From positions 620,001 through 684,000 of the forward strand of contig JAGTJM010000013.1 of NCBI GenBank assembly GCA_020747015.1: a DNA stretch of 64,000 nt, given 5' to 3'. The translations under genes were made by a program, and so were the position numbers. Below, in pieces: positions 24,260 through 35,549 of this stretch. A model generated the notes under the pieces. That model was not told the DNA's origin. It ran no database searches and was given only the letters and a program-made list of their open reading frames with translations. How positions within the stretch are numbered: the stretch's first letter is position 1; every line of letters starts with the position of its first letter. Origin of the DNA: Pyrenochaeta sp. MPI-SDFR-AT-0127. Its lineage: Eukaryota; Ascomycota; Dothideomycetes; Pleosporales; Cucurbitariaceae.

Positions 24260-24862
24260 TAATTGTGTAGAAAACGCAGTAGCAACAACGACCTTTTTTG
24301 CGTGTAAAGCAAGAGTCGAAGCTATTGTTACAATCAGACAATTTTGCATAGTAGGCGTTACACTTCAAAGTCAATAATCTCCATACTTATCTCCAGACAT
24401 GTCATCACATTTCTTTCTGCAAGCTCAACCCCAATAAGAATGCAACATGACACCATCAACCCCAACCTATCACATCCCCAACCCCACTCAACCCAATATC
24501 GCAAATCCATTCTCCCCATGGCCGCCTTACCCGCAAACTCCGCCCGCAAACTCCACCCACAACCCCCCCTGCCTTAACATCTCCCGCATAATCATGATGC
24601 CATACACACTACACGCCGAGCCGCGCTAACCTGTGCACGAACCGTACTAACCCAGCAAAAACAGCCAAAAGCAGCAAAAGCAGCAAATCCCACTGACAAA
24701 TGCACTTCGCCCTCTCGCGTGAGATTTTGGGAGCGGAAAAATGGGCAGATTTGAAGCCGACGGGGCGGATTCTTGGGGCAAATGCGGATGCGAGATTGGC
24801 GTGTTGGGTTGGATGGTTAGGGAGAATGGATGGCATTGGGGCTCTTGGTATGGGGCGTGGGA

Positions 24863-24882
24863 GGGTAGGGTAGGGTAGGGTA
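24863..24882 (+). repeat. Short tandem repeat (GGGTA)4
   Basis: Four exact GGGTA units in tandem give four G-triplets separated by TA, a pattern able to form a G-quadruplex in principle. The unit differs from the common fungal telomere unit TTAGGG. It lies about 230 bases upstream of the SDR start. Confidence 0.8.
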
Positions 24883-24983
24883 AGCTGCGAAAGGGCGTAG
24901 ATGGGGTAAGCGGGTGGGAGGCCTGAGAAGTGAGGATGGAAGATGGAGGGATGGATGGAAGATTGGAGGAGAGAAAGAAAAGG

Positions 24984-24990
24984 TATATAA
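24984..24990 (+). promoter_or_regulatory. TATA-like element upstream of the SDR gene
   Basis: The sequence TATATAA lies 123 bases before the SDR start codon, a plausible distance for a fungal TATA box. No experimental start site is known. Confidence 0.4.
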
Positions 24991-25112
24991 TGTTTACTTT
25001 TGTTGAGGAAATAACGAGCAGATAGATTCTATTCAGTTTCGTAGAAGATAGGTCTGAACCTTGTATTTTTTTTTGATTAAAAACAAGAACAAACCCCCAA
25101 CTTCCTGCTATC

Positions 25113-26064
25113 ATGTCTTTTCCCCAAGAATCAGGAATTTACTTCCCGGGCGAGTCGAATCTACACAACGATATCTATCCGGCTATCAACCCACAACTCA
25201 CTCCCTCGCTTCACCAGCCGGGCAAAGTGGTTCTCATCACAGGCGCAGGGCGCGGGATCGGACGTTCTATTGCGCTGCAGTACGCACACGCAGGTGTAGC
25301 GAGTATCATTATCTGCGCAAGGACAGGGAGCGAGCTTGATGAAGTGGAGGGTGCGGTGAAGGCGATTAACCAGGAGATACGGGTGTTGAAGTTCACCGTC
25401 GATGTTACGAACGAAGACGACATCAAGAGCCTCGCAAAAGAGGTGGAAAGGGTAGAGAAGCGGTTGGATGTCCTGGTCAACAATGCAGGAGGGACGAACC
25501 CCTGGATGTTGGTTGGAGACTCTGATCCAACATCATGGTGGCACACGCTCGAAGTCAACCTCAAAGGGCCATTCCTATTCTTCCACGCATTCCTACCATT
25601 GCTTGTTTCGACGGCAGAGCAGGGAAAAAGAACCGTGGATGTGGTGAATGTGAGCAGCATTGGCGCAAACTTTGTCATGCCAACTGCGTCTGCGTATTCA
25701 ATCTCAAAGTTTGCTCTGAATCGCTTAACCGAGTACCAGCATGCAGAATATGCTGACAAGGGCGTGAATGCTGTGGTGCTGCATCCTGGAGGGATACATA
25801 CGAAGCTGGCAGATTCTGAGCCCTCCGCCCATCCTTGTAAGTGGATATCCGATCACTGATTATATCTTGGGTGAAGCTGAGCATGTATTAGTCTTGAACG
25901 ACACTGTGGAACTGCCCGGAGGATTTGTTGTGTGGTTGACTGCGGGAGCGCGGACATGGCTTGGCGGACGGTTCGTAAGTGTGAGTTGGGATGTTGATGC
26001 TTTGGAAAAATTGAAGGACGAAACTGTTGCCGAAGATAAGCTGAAGACGCGCCTGGTTGTGTGA
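25113..26064 (+). CDS. Short-chain dehydrogenase/reductase
   Basis: This is a classical SDR of 298 residues from two exons (25113-25836 and 25892-26064; 55-nt intron). The cofactor loop is TGAGRGIG (residues 43-50), followed by the NNAGG motif and the catalytic YSISK, with the serine in VNVSSIG. The N-terminal 36 residues before the Rossmann fold are an extension common in a group of fungal SDRs. The acidic residue normally selecting NAD is not obvious; ICARTGSEL after beta2 suggests NADP(H), which is an inference. No signal peptide is seen. The substrate is unknown. It is convergent with the Zn2Cys6 regulator gene over 191 bases. Confidence 0.88.
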
Positions 26065-26255
26065 GCAGAAGAAATGGCAATTGTAAATGTTGACACTGCG
26101 AGTGTATTTCCTTATAAATGGTGCCATGAGGCACCAGAATGAGAATGGCTGCATGTACTTGGGTATCCCACGCTGAATCTGAAGTAAACGCCGGTCTCAA
26201 GTGCCCTTTACCCAGCCATAACACCAACATGTACATGAACCCATAATCTCCCATT

Positions 26256-29200
26256 TCATCCTCCCGATTGTCCGGATGCGCCAACATCGCCGCCAAATGG
26301 ATCGGGAGGAAAGGCTCCGTCCCCAAAGTACAACATGTCGTGTGGTAAATATTCCAAGTCCCACGGCATCATATCTGCGCCCAAAACTGACATGTCGACA
26401 TCCTGTGTATCAATGACCATGTCACCAAACGTGTTGTCGGAGCTTGTAGGATAGGTGCTAAATGTAGGCGAAAAGTCGTTGTGAGGGGGATGTAAGTGCT
26501 GTGGCTGATTGTGCTGAGAAGTGGTTCGAGTGTACGAGACGGAAGTCTGTAAAGGCGGTCGAGCGACTGTAGGTGAGGCTGTAGAGAAAGGAGAGTGCAA
26601 GTTAAGGAGGAGGTCAGCATCCGAGACCAGTACAGGATCCGGTGTTGGCACGGAGTGGAAAGGTTGGTTTGGCGGCGGTGGTGGCATGGTTGCTGGGTTG
26701 AACTGCGTGAATGTAGAGGGTGAGGGTGAGGGCAACGACTGTGTTGTATCGAATTTGGTTGGAGGGTCTGAGATGAGGGATGCAATCGAGGGCTGCGTGC
26801 TTGCCGGCGAAGGCTTCGTTGGTAGACGCTTTGCATTGCGCGAGTCGTTGTTCTCGGAGCTGTACATTACGGCGAGGTTTGTAGATGGAGAGTTCATTGT
26901 GCCAGTAAGTGACCAACCGATAGCTGCGTAGGATTTAGTGAATGAACATCGCGGATTGACAAATGCTTTACCTTGGCTGGAGTGGACCATTGGAGATCCT
27001 GGTATAGTTGGCGTTCTCGCGCCTTTTCTGATTGCGGCGGTCACTTTCGCGACTTCACTGTCAGGGCTTTGCGCAGTCAGATAGGTTCCCCAGCTGAGCT
27101 TCCTCCGCCAGCCCGGGCTGGTAAAGGATGGTTCTGGCCTCGGCACTTCCAACGCACTTTCCATCTCCTCTCTGGTGTAGAGAAGCGGATCTCCAACCCC
27201 GGTAGCCTTTTGATCGAGCACAGTGAGGATGTATTTGACCCCGGCCCAGTACGTCTCCTGCGCCTTGAGGGCCCGATAGCAGCGCTGGTAGTTCTGGTTG
27301 GCGGCTGAAGCGAGCAACGTGTGTTTGGCAGCTTGCTTCTGGTCGCGATCTTGGGCATGAGTGAGACGCGGGTCATTGCCAGTGTCCGAAGGCTTCTCTA
27401 CTTTCAGCTGTCCGAGCGAGCGGTTGGAAATGGCAGTTCTCTCCGATTCACTCTGTGGATCTGGCGTCGATGGACGAGATTGTGGTTGGGATGATGCCGA
27501 ATGAATTGCAGTTTCTTTCAGGAACGCACATGCTGCGATGTATATTGGCTGGCTGAGGTTTGTCAGCGCTGTTATGTTATGGGGTCATGAGTTCATACCT
27601 GGTGAAAGGATTGCCCACCCCCGATCTCGCGTCAATCAGCTCTGTAAAGGCCAAAATATCGGCAACGGTTTTGGCCGAGGACATTGATAATTCTCTGCTA
27701 TTGGTGGACAGCGACTGTGGGGTCCCTTCGAATGTCTTGAGCAGAGTTGGTTGGTGCAGCAGGACGATCAGAGTGTGGAACCAGCAGTGCAGAAGTAAAA
27801 AGTTTGTCCCTTGGTTGAACTTGACGTACTGCTGGAAGTTGACGGCGTTGAAATGTAGCTTGGGCGACAGGTTCTGGTAGATGAGCGTCAGTCGGTCTTC
27901 TAATGCACCGAGTTGCCTCTGCAGGTCATTCGTAATGTCGGGAGCATCCCGGATCCCGTTGAGCAGGTCCGTCACGCGGCCATAGAGGTGGATGATTCTG
28001 ATGAGCGCAGGGAATGGCAGAGGCCATCCAGATGCCGGGTCGACTTCGTCCAGGGAAGGAAACGAGATTTCAATGTCGCGGTCGCGCAATGTGACTGGAC
28101 GCCCGGTGCCTGATGATATGACGCGGTCGAGGAAAAAGATGGACCAGAAGGTGTCGAGTCTCTCTCGCTCAACGGCTCTCTGCTCTTGCTCCTCAGGACT
28201 GCCAGCCGGCTGGGAAGGTGATTTGGTCTCGGCGAATGGGGGCCGGCTGTCTTCGTGGTCGTTCTTGATCGACTTTGGCGTGGGGCCATCGTGTCCCTCG
28301 TACTTTAGCCCTTCGAGTGTCTGCATGCCCAGGTCCTGGGCCATGCGAATTGCGATCCCAAGATACATCCACAGGCCACTGTCACGACTGGCACCGAATT
28401 CATCGTAGGCTAAGAGCAACGCAGCCTGAACCACAGCAACACTAGGACAGGGAAACGTGTCAGGAATTGCCGACTTGGCTCGCTGCGCAAAGGCCTGGCC
28501 ATACTCGGAAGGCTGGACATTGGCTGCGCGGGATTCACCATCACTCTGCTGGTCGCCGTTGCCTACGAGCATTGGATGGGTTGAGAAGCGGGCGGCCAAG
28601 GCACACACGGCATCGACGAGTATGGCATCGACCTGCTTTTCTTCAAAGTCACGCATGAAGCGGTCGCGCTGGAGAAAGGGAAACGAGCAGCCTAGGTGCA
28701 CAAAGAAGAGCTTGCAGAGATGAGCAATGAGCGGGCTGGGCGACATGGCAGACGCATCGTAGACGGGAATCTCAAGAGGCGTGCGCGTTTCAGGGAGCGG
28801 TGGCGAGCCCATTGACGGTTGCGCCGGGGAAGAGTCGACGGCGTGTTCTAGGGGAATTAGCAGAGTGCCAGCCAGATCATGGGCTCGACTACATACGGTC
28901 GGACGTGGTTTGGCCACTCCCATGGCGCTTGCCCCGCACCTTGACGACCATCTGCTTGAAGCCCGGCATGATGGCGGTCGGGCCAAAGTAGCGAAAGTAG
29001 GGCATCCTGTTGCGCGTGCTGAGGCTGAGGCCATTGCTGCTGCCGTCGTCGTCGTCGCGCTTGGGCGTGGCATTGTTGATGCTCGAGTCGGATGTGTGGG
29101 ACAGCGTCGACAGCGGCTGCGGCAGGAGCTGCGGGTCGATTGGCTGCTCAGGCTTCCTCGCAGATGGCGTGGTCGAGGAGGAGGGTTTGGTCTCCCTTGG

Positions 29201-29523
29201 AGCAGCCGCCTTCCTGGCCTGCTTGGTCGCATCGCCGGCGCTGTCGTCGCCGTATCCCGCGCACTCGTGCTTGTTCTGCAGACACGTGCCGCATACTGGG
29301 CGCTCACCTGGCCGCTGGTCTTAGCTTCGAGAGTCTCCCTGGGACGACGGGATTCGCAGTGGCTTGTCTCACCTGAGCAGCGCGTCTTCTTGCGGCGACA
29401 TGTCAGACAGGCCGAGTTGATCCTGCGGCGCTTGGCATAGGGCCCATCGTGGTTGGTCACGAATCGGATGGGTTTCTGAGACACAGCATTCGCAGAAGCG
29501 GCCTGGGGAGCACCGGGATTCAT
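26256..29523 (-). CDS. Zn2Cys6 transcription factor with Fungal_trans domain
   Basis: The gene has five exons (29373-29523, 28897-29307, 27599-28847, 26972-27552, 26256-26923; introns 65, 49, 46 and 48 nt), giving 1019 residues. The zinc cluster is C39-x2-C-x6-C-x6-C-x2-C-x6-C66, built across intron 1 and preceded by the basic KRRRINSACLTC. A serine/proline linker leads to MPYFRYFGPTAIMPGFKQ, then the regulatory domain with HLCKLFFVHLGCSFPFLQRD and FWSIFFLDRVISSGTGRP. The C terminus is Pro/Thr/Ser-rich and ends with an acidic Asp/Met segment, likely for activation. It is a nuclear DNA-binding regulator; I do not recognise a specific orthologue. The start is the ATG at 29523; the frame upstream to 29655 has no ATG. 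It is divergent from ATP12. Confidence 0.88.
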
Positions 29524-29906
29524 GAACGGAGCGGGTGGGAGAAGGGGGGAGAGGATGGATGACGGGGGAGAGGCAGGGAGGGAAGCTCTGCGGGGCTGGG
29601 GCGACGGGGTCAAATCCGATGCAGAGGGCGGCACGGTGGAGATGCTGCAGGGCAACTGTGGAGAAGCAATTGCATCTTCGCAGAGCGCCGGCAGAGAGCG
29701 ATGGGCGACTGGCGATGGGCGAATGGCGATGGGCGAGGGTGTCTGCTGTCGTGCTTGGTGGGGAGGGGAGGGATTGCGGAGCGGAGAAGGCCCAGGAGGG
29801 AGAAGGGCGCCAAGTCGCTGGGGGGGAAAAAAGTATACACGGTACTATAGGCCATGTCGGCCGCCATCACACCCAAACCCACCAGCCCATCCCACCCACC
29901 AGGACA
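29524..29906. promoter_or_regulatory. Divergent promoter region, Zn2Cys6 regulator / ATP12
   Basis: This is a 383-base, GC-rich and strand-asymmetric region between two divergent start codons. It contains G-runs (for example 29819-29826) followed by GTATAC. Shared regulation is possible but unproven. Confidence 0.45.
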
Positions 29907-31013
29907 ATGGAGTCGATCCGCCCAGCACTGGCGACACTGCGGCTGTCTGCCCCGCGCAGAGCACACCGCCCCCTCTACCAGTGCCTGCACACATCGGCTG
30001 CACGCGCCGCCACGCCGCTCCCCCATCCCTCAGTACCAGGGCCGCCGCCTGAGACTCCAGCGCCGCAGCCCTCAGATGCCGCCGAGCGCGTGGCGAGGAA
30101 GCGCAGGCAGGCCGACATGATGAAGCAGGCGCGCGAGATGCGCGACATGCACTCGCCGTCGACCAAGCCCAAGAGCATGCTGGCCAAGCGCTTCTGGAAG
30201 GACGTGGTGGTCAGGGAGGCCAACGGCGGCCTGCAGGTCTTCCTCGACCAGCGGCCGGTGCGCATGTCCAACAAGCAGATACTCACCGTCCCGCTGTCGA
30301 AGCCCCAGCTGGCCACGGCGATTGCCCTCGAGTGGGACCTCCTCATGAGCGCCCAGCAGGCCCTCAAGACCGACTACATCCCCATGACTTCGCTCGCAGC
30401 CCGCGCACTCGACATTGAGGCGGCAGACGCGGCAGGGCGCGACAAGACCAGGAACGACATTCTGCGCTACCTGATGCGCGTCCTGTCCACCGACACGCTG
30501 CTGTGCTGGGCGCCCGAGAAGACGCTGAACGAGTCGCTGCAGAACGGGAAGACGCTGCGCCAGCTCCAGGAGGCGGCAGCAGCGGGCATCACGTCGCACC
30601 TCACCACGCATGTCTGGCCTGGCGTCAAGATCCTACCCACGCTGAACCCCGACAGCATCGTGCCCGTGTCGCAGCCGGAGCTGACCCAGCAGGTGATCCG
30701 CGGATGGTGTGCAGGGCTGCCCGCCTTTGAGCTCGCCGGCCTCGAGCGCGCGGTGCTGGCGTCCAAGAGCCTGCTCGTCGGCGCCCGGCTGGTCTACGAA
30801 TGGGGCGAAGCATTTGCGCAAGCACGGCAGGCTGCTGCTGCTGCGGGCACGGCGCGGTTTGGCATCGAGGAGGCGACCGAGGCGTCGAGTCTCGAGGTGA
30901 CCTGGCAGACGCTGCAGTGGGGAGAGGTCGAGGACACGCACGATGTGCAGAAGGAGGACCTGCGGCGACAGCTCGGAAGTGCCATTATCCTGGTTGGTGG
31001 AGCCTCGTCGTAG
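29907..31013 (+). CDS. ATP12: ATP12, mitochondrial F1-ATPase assembly chaperone
   Basis: This is an intronless gene of 368 residues. ATP12 binds free F1 alpha subunit in the mitochondrial matrix and keeps it ready for assembly of the alpha3beta3 hexamer. The N terminus MESIRPALATLRLSAPRRAH is rich in Arg, Ser and Ala with no acidic residue apart from the first Glu, as in a mitochondrial presequence. The ATP12 domain begins near AKRFWKDVVVREANGGLQVF, continues through FLDQRPVRMSNKQILTVP and IALEWDLL, and contains the conserved YIPMTSLAARALD. The length fits the family. GC content and GC-ending codons are higher than in neighbours to the left and right. The start is the ATG at 29907; an open frame upstream to 29535 is not conserved. 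Confidence 0.93.
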   Translation: MESIRPALATLRLSAPRRAHRPLYQCLHTSAARAATPLPHPSVPGPPPETPAPQPSDAAERVARKRRQADMMKQAREMRDMHSPSTKPKSMLAKRFWKDVVVREANGGLQVFLDQRPVRMSNKQILTVPLSKPQLATAIALEWDLLMSAQQALKTDYIPMTSLAARALDIEAADAAGRDKTRNDILRYLMRVLSTDTLLCWAPEKTLNESLQNGKTLRQLQEAAAAGITSHLTTHVWPGVKILPTLNPDSIVPVSQPELTQQVIRGWCAGLPAFELAGLERAVLASKSLLVGARLVYEWGEAFAQARQAAAAAGTARFGIEEATEASSLEVTWQTLQWGEVEDTHDVQKEDLRRQLGSAIILVGGASS

Positions 31014-31412
31014 GGCCGCCATTGCAGTGTACCAAAGCATAGATATATACATAGATAGATAGATATCATTAGCCAGCAAGAGCTGTGTCCATGGCACACG
31101 CAATCGTCCCGGCAAAGCCTCGCTCCCCGCCAAACAAAGACGTGACAGACAGACGTTGGTGGTTGAGCTGGCCGACGACGCCATATGTATGCAGCGCCGT
31201 TCGCATGGGTGAGGCAGAGTCGTGATTCGCTGCGCCCACGCCATGGACGACGCCCCTGACGACGCCGGCCGAAGCTTCGTGGGAGAAGCCCCGCTGCAGG
31301 CCGGCTTGACGTCAAATGCTACTTGGTCGTCGAGCTTCGCTGCATTCTTCTCCCCCACCCGTCTGCACTCTTCACGACGACCGACATAGAGGGTCACTCT
31401 CTTGGGCCAATC
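31014..31412. other. Intergenic region between ATP12 and the OSH1-like gene
   Basis: This 399-base region on the plus-strand path should contain the ATP12 terminator and the promoter of the OSH1-like gene. A short ATAGATA-type repeat occurs at 31040-31066. No gene is seen. Confidence 0.55.
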
Positions 31413-34400
31413 ATGGACGGGTGAGTGCTCCGCTCCAAGACGGCCTGCCGGCACACCCCCATCTACCGCTGTGTACTCTGTGAAGCTGCTCTAACCCGTC
31501 CCGCAGTCACAAGCGCTCCAAGTCGGGCGCCGTCAAGAACCTGCTCTCCCGCGTCTCCTCCAAGACGGACGTGACCACGCCAGAACCCGCCGACTCGTCT
31601 CCCCCGGGCTCCTCAGCGGCCTCGCTCAACACCCACGAGTCGGCTGGGCGCTCCCACCGCCTGCCCGGCCACCACCGCAGCCTGTCCAAGCGAAACCCCC
31701 CGCACCTCTCGTCCAGCATGTCCAGCCTGTCGCCCGCCCAGCAGGACGGCCTGAGCCCCGCCTCGCCCGTCTCGCCCACCCCAAAGGCGTCGTCAATCGA
31801 GCAGTCAGTCAAGCTGTTCCGCGTCTTCGAGTCGCTGCGCAACGGGGACACGGCCGCCATCTCCAGGGCCATCCGCGAGCAGTCGGCGCCCACCGACCAC
31901 GACGAGAGCAGGTCGTCGCTGCAGCTCCCCAGCGCCCGCACCGAAGGAACCTCGATCCTCCACCTGGCCGTCCAGTGCGCCGAGGTGCCCGTCATCGAGT
32001 TTGTCCTGTCCAACGCGACCACGACGCCCGACTCGCCCATCGAGGTCAATGGCCGCGACCGCGATGGAAACACGCCGCTGCACCTCGCCGCCACCCTGGG
32101 CCGCGCCCCTGTTGTGCGCATGCTGCTCGACCAGCCCGGCATCAACGACTCCATCACAAACTACACGGGGCAGACCCCGCTGGACCTAGCCCGCACGCCA
32201 GACATCTTCCAGCAGCTGCAGCTTGCCCGCTCCATCTTCATCGACACCAATGTGAAGCGGATACAGCAGCTCGTCATGGCCGGCGACATGGACGCCCTCG
32301 AGAAGGTGCTGCAGGACGGCAGGATCAAGAGCACCCTCGACGTCAATGGCGGAGAGCTGGCCACCGATCCCATCGTCGTCGACGCCGGCGGCACCCTGCT
32401 GCACGAAGCTGCGAAGAAAAAGGACGTCAAGCTGGCCCAGCTCCTGCTGCTCAATGGAGCCGACCCGTTCCGCCGAGACCGCAAGGGCAAGCTGCCCCAG
32501 GACTACACAAAGGACGACCGTACGCGTGCCATTTTGAAGCGCTCGCCTGCCGCCGCCGCAGCCCAGAGAGGCATCCAGGAGAAGACAATCCTCGCAGGCG
32601 GGTCACAGGGCGCGGCTGCCGCAGACAATGGCATGGGTGCCAAGGAATCTCGTGAAATGAAGGGCTACCTGAAAAAGTGGACAAACTACACAAGCGGCTA
32701 CAAGCTGAGGTGGTTTGTGCTCGAAGACGGCGTGTTGAGCTACTACAAGCATCAAGGTAGGTCACGCTCGAGCGCAGACAGCCACCAAGCTAACCAGCTC
32801 AGACGATACCGGCTCTGCTTGTCGCGGCGCAATCAACATGCGCATAGCGAAACTCTACATGGATCCCCAAGACAAGCAGCGTTTTGAGATCCAGGGCAAG
32901 TCCTCGGTAAAGTACCACTTGAAAGCAAACCACCAAGTCGAAGCAAAGCGCTGGTACTGGGCACTGAACAACGCCATCCAGTGGGCCAAAGACGAGGCGC
33001 GTGAGGAGGAGAAGCGGACTACTCAGGACCAGGAGGCACTGAAGCAGGCCAAGATTGAGCAGATCAGAGGGGAAGGTGATACTTCCAGCCTCACCAGCTC
33101 ACGTGTGACTAGCTCGAAGAACCTCGCTCCTTGTAAGACTGCCCGAAATGTCCTATGAGCATGTACTAACAACTAAAGCCTCCTCACTTGGCGTTCCCCT
33201 TGCAAACCAGGATGCTTCGTCCTCACGAACTGCAGTCAGTGTCACAGAAGACCCCGGGAGTGCATACGAACCAAGCCTGTCTGGACCTGAACTCGGACGC
33301 ATGACCAGCAACATGGGCCCTGCTACTGTGGGAGGCGACGACGATGACGATGATGACTATGGCGATGATAGCAGTAGTCGCGAGGTCAAGCCACACAACA
33401 AAGATGCGTTCAACATTACAGCACAATCCGCGAAGCTGCAGCTCGATCTCCTGACGTCCGTCTCGGCCGCACTGCGATCAGAGAAGAACAAAACACCCAC
33501 CCTACAGATTTCTGACCCCATGATGCTGCAAGCTCTGGACTCGTACGAGTCTGCCATTGGAAACCTAAAGGGTCTAATTGGCGATCTTCTCCGTATATCC
33601 AGGGACCGTGATGCATACTGGCAATACCGCTTGGACCGTGAAGCTAACGTGCGCCGCATGTGGGAGGAAAGCATGGCCAAGGTTGCAAAGGAGCAGGAGG
33701 AACTCGAGACCAGGCTAGGAGAATCAGAGCTCAAGCGTCGAAAGACGAAGACGGCGCTGCGCGAGGCCTTGGAAGACTACGAGCTTGCCGGGCCTGGGCC
33801 GACTGTCCATGACGACGAAGATGACTTTGTCGAAGCCGTGGAGGACTCCGAGCAGCAAGAGGCTGTGAAGCCCAAACCAGCCCTTGCCTCGCAACGGATA
33901 CGAAGAAAAGCTACTTTTGCTGACATTGCAGCCGATATTTCGGAGTCAGAGTCAGAGGACGACGAGGAGTTCTTTGATGCGGTCGGTGCGGGCGAGGTCG
34001 AAGTGGTGGAGATGCCAGCTCCAAGCCCGGGGCCGCAGGAGAAGGACATTCCAGCTTCTGCAGGGGACCTGTTCGAGAAGAAACACGCTGAAATCATCAC
34101 TGCCTGGACAGGATATGAAGACGGGCCACGACAAAAGCTCGCCATGGATGCGGATGACAGACCTAAGATCTCGCTATGGGTAAGTGCATCAGCAAGCCTA
34201 GAAACTTCACTTCAGATGCTAATACCTGCCAGGGCATTCTCAAATCCATGATAGGCAAAGACATGACCAAGATGACTCTGCCCGTGTCTTTCAACGAGCC
34301 GACGTCACTGCTGCAGCGTGTTGCCGAGGACATGGAATACACTGACCTTCTCGACACCGCTGCCGAACGCGCCGACTCGACGGAGCGACTGCTCTACGTG

Positions 34401-35444
34401 GCCGCATTTGCTGCGTCCGAGTATGCATCGACCATTGGTCGCGTGGCGAAGCCGTTCAACCCCCTCCTTGCGGAGACGTATGAATATGCCAGGCCAGACA
34501 AGGGCTACCGATTCTTCATCGAACAGGTCAGCCATCATCCGCCAATCGGTGCTGCATATGCCGAATCGACAAAGTGGGACTACTATGTAAGTCATGCTGC
34601 CTAAGGACCCGAATGCTACTAACATGTGTAGGGCGAATCTGCCGTGAAGTCCAAGTTCTACGGCAAGTCGTTTGACATCAACCCGCTCGGTACATGGTTC
34701 TTGCGCCTCCGTCCCACGTCAAACGGCGGAAAGGAAGAGCTATATACCTGGAAGAAGGTCACTTCGTCCGTAGTTGGCATCATTACTGGTAACCCAGTTG
34801 TGGACAATTATGGGCCAATGGAGATCCGAAATTGGTCGACTGGTGAAGTGTGCCAACTTGAGTTCAAGGCTCGTGGATGGAAAGCCTCCTCGGCTTACCA
34901 AGTTGTTGGCAAAGTCCTGGATGCCGAGGGCCGAGTAAGGTGGTCAGTTGGCGGCCGTTGGAACGACAAAATCTTTGCACGCTTCACGCCAGGCTTTGAA
35001 GACGCCGACATCGAAAAGGGCGGCAGCAAATCCAAGCACGAGGACAACAAAGCCTTTCTGGTTTGGCAAGCGCATAGCAGACCGACTGGCATTCCCTTCA
35101 ACCTTACGCCTTTCGTTGTCACGCTCAACGACATCCCTGATCGTCTGCGACCTGTAGTCGCTCCCACAGACACCCGATTACGGCCTGATCAGCGTGCGAT
35201 GGAAGACGGCGAGTACGACCTCGCAGCCACTGAGAAGAACCGTGTAGAAGAGAAACAGCGTGCAACGAGGCGGCAGAGGGAGAACTCGGGTGAGGAGTTT
35301 GTACCGCGCTGGTTCACAAAGGGGAGGTGTGAGACGACAGGCGAGGAGTACTGGGTGTTCAATCATGAGTACTGGAAGATCAGAGACAAGGTCGCCAAAG
35401 GTGAAGCAAAGTGGCCCGAGCAAGGTTTGGAGGATATCTTCTAA
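31413..35444 (+). CDS. Oxysterol-binding protein, OSH1/OSH2 type (ankyrin, PH, FFAT, ORD)
   Basis: The gene has six exons: 31413-31420, 31507-32756, 32803-33132, 33179-34179, 34233-34586 and 34632-35444. The product has 1251 residues, close to yeast Osh1/Osh2. Exon 1 is only 8 nt (Met-Asp plus two bases of Gly) with an 86-nt intron. Domains in order are: a Ser-rich N terminus, ankyrin repeats (about 150-350; GNTPLHLAATLGRAPVVRML), a PH domain (about 385-490; MKGYLKKWTNYTSGYKLRWF), a coiled acidic linker, an FFAT-like EFFDA (793-797) for binding VAP proteins at the ER, and the ORD lipid-transfer domain with EQVSHHPP (960-967). The family moves sterol and PI4P at ER-Golgi/vacuole contact sites. 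Confidence 0.93.
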
Positions 35445-35549
35445 ATTTGACGCCATTATTACCGCGAATGATTTTCAAGAGCACGCACAATCATAGAGCG
35501 ATGCTAATATAGATCACATCATCAACTTCTTTAACCACCTCTTTTCCTC

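Larger units (their letters stand above)
24260..25112. other. Intergenic region with GGGTA repeats and TATA box
   Basis: This 853-base gap lies between UTP10 and the SDR gene. It contains a C-rich stretch (24430-24600), a four-unit GGGTA repeat (24863-24882), purine-rich DNA up to about 24980 and a TATATAA at 24984-24990. I see no coding sequence of a known family. Confidence 0.6.

Noticed and set aside
28781..29440. 219-codon plus-strand frame opposite the Zn2Cys6 regulator
   Set aside because: It runs antisense to a well-supported regulator with a complete zinc cluster and is open because of high GC.
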